Assembly (NCBI GenBank): GCA_020630525.1
Contig: JAHDBF010000020.1
Coordinates: 1 to 33,427, forward strand
Direction of reading: 5' to 3'
Source: Saprospiraceae bacterium
Lineage (GTDB): Bacteria; Bacteroidota; Bacteroidia; Chitinophagales; Saprospiraceae
Length of the DNA stretch: 33,427 bases
Shown piece by piece: positions 33,267-33,427 of the stretch (positions within the stretch are counted from its first letter, which is position 1; each line of letters opens with the position of its first letter). The translations under genes were made by a program, and so were the position numbers. A model generated the notes under the pieces. That model ran no database searches, had not been told where the DNA came from, and saw only the letters and a program-made list of their open reading frames with translations.

Positions 33267-33427
33267 TGATAAAATTCTAATTTATTTATAGGAAAACTAA
33301 ACTAGGATTATCAATAATCAGGTGATTCTGGAGGATATATGGCAGGAAAATATATACTTTAACATAAATCACTATATGAATTTTAACAAATTTTCTCCTT
33401 GATCATGCTAAAAAGAAAAAGGAAACA

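Overview
The window looks like chromosomal DNA of a marine or environmental Bacteroidota, most like the Saprospiria/Chitinophagia side of the phylum (inference). The signs are AT-rich DNA, many secreted proteins whose signal peptides end in AQ, a type IX secretion (T9SS) sorting domain, SprB-type repeats, TPR histidine kinases paired with LuxR-type regulators, a TAnnTTTG-type promoter and a tmRNA tag ending in ALAA. No phage, plasmid or IS genes were recognised.

Layout. 1-2.6 kb: the tail of a plus-strand gene, then a minus-strand two-component pair (TPR histidine kinase and LuxR response regulator, overlapping by 4 bases). 2.7-4.4 kb: a secreted tail-fibre-like protein, preceded by a stand-alone LuxR HTH protein and a 59-codon ORF that overlaps it by an ATGA and lies behind two palindromes. 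4.4-7.0 kb: an operon of ECF sigma factor, likely membrane anti-sigma factor and secreted adhesin-like protein, followed by an orphan remnant of a T9SS C-terminal domain and a terminator. 7.2-9.5 kb: a secreted CotH kinase-like protein with an inserted PKD domain, a lamin-tail domain and a T9SS tail. 9.9-15.6 kb: a lipid region with a three-part acyltransferase-phosphatase-acyltransferase fusion, a small membrane protein, a second PlsC-like acyltransferase and a BASS-family transporter. 15.7-18.0 kb: a surface lipoprotein and, divergently, a GH16 glucanase. 18.19-18.57 kb: tmRNA (ssrA) and its terminator. 18.7-20.4 kb: an accessory patch with a small orphan ORF, three 32-bp palindromic tandem repeats and an AAA/DUF4143 ATPase. 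20.5-22.4 kb: an acyl-CoA dehydrogenase and an alpha/beta-hydrolase in one operon. 22.6-33.3 kb: one giant 3540-residue secreted repeat protein on the minus strand.

How the parts fit. Much of the window serves the cell surface: the giant adhesin-like protein, GH16 enzyme, CotH-like protein, lipoprotein and tail-fibre-like protein are all exported, while the two regulatory cassettes could sense envelope or surface state. The fusion protein carries the acyltransferase domains expected for turning glycerol-3-phosphate into phosphatidate, with a HAD phosphatase between them.

Most worth a second look: a Kazal-type inhibitor domain inserted precisely into an Ig-like repeat of the giant protein; a nine-copy WVRWGN...CPVDI module in the same protein that I cannot assign to a named family; the three-part lipid enzyme; the 59-codon ORF coupled to a LuxR HTH; the decayed T9SS tail; and the ssrA-adjacent ATPase with repeated palindromic operators.
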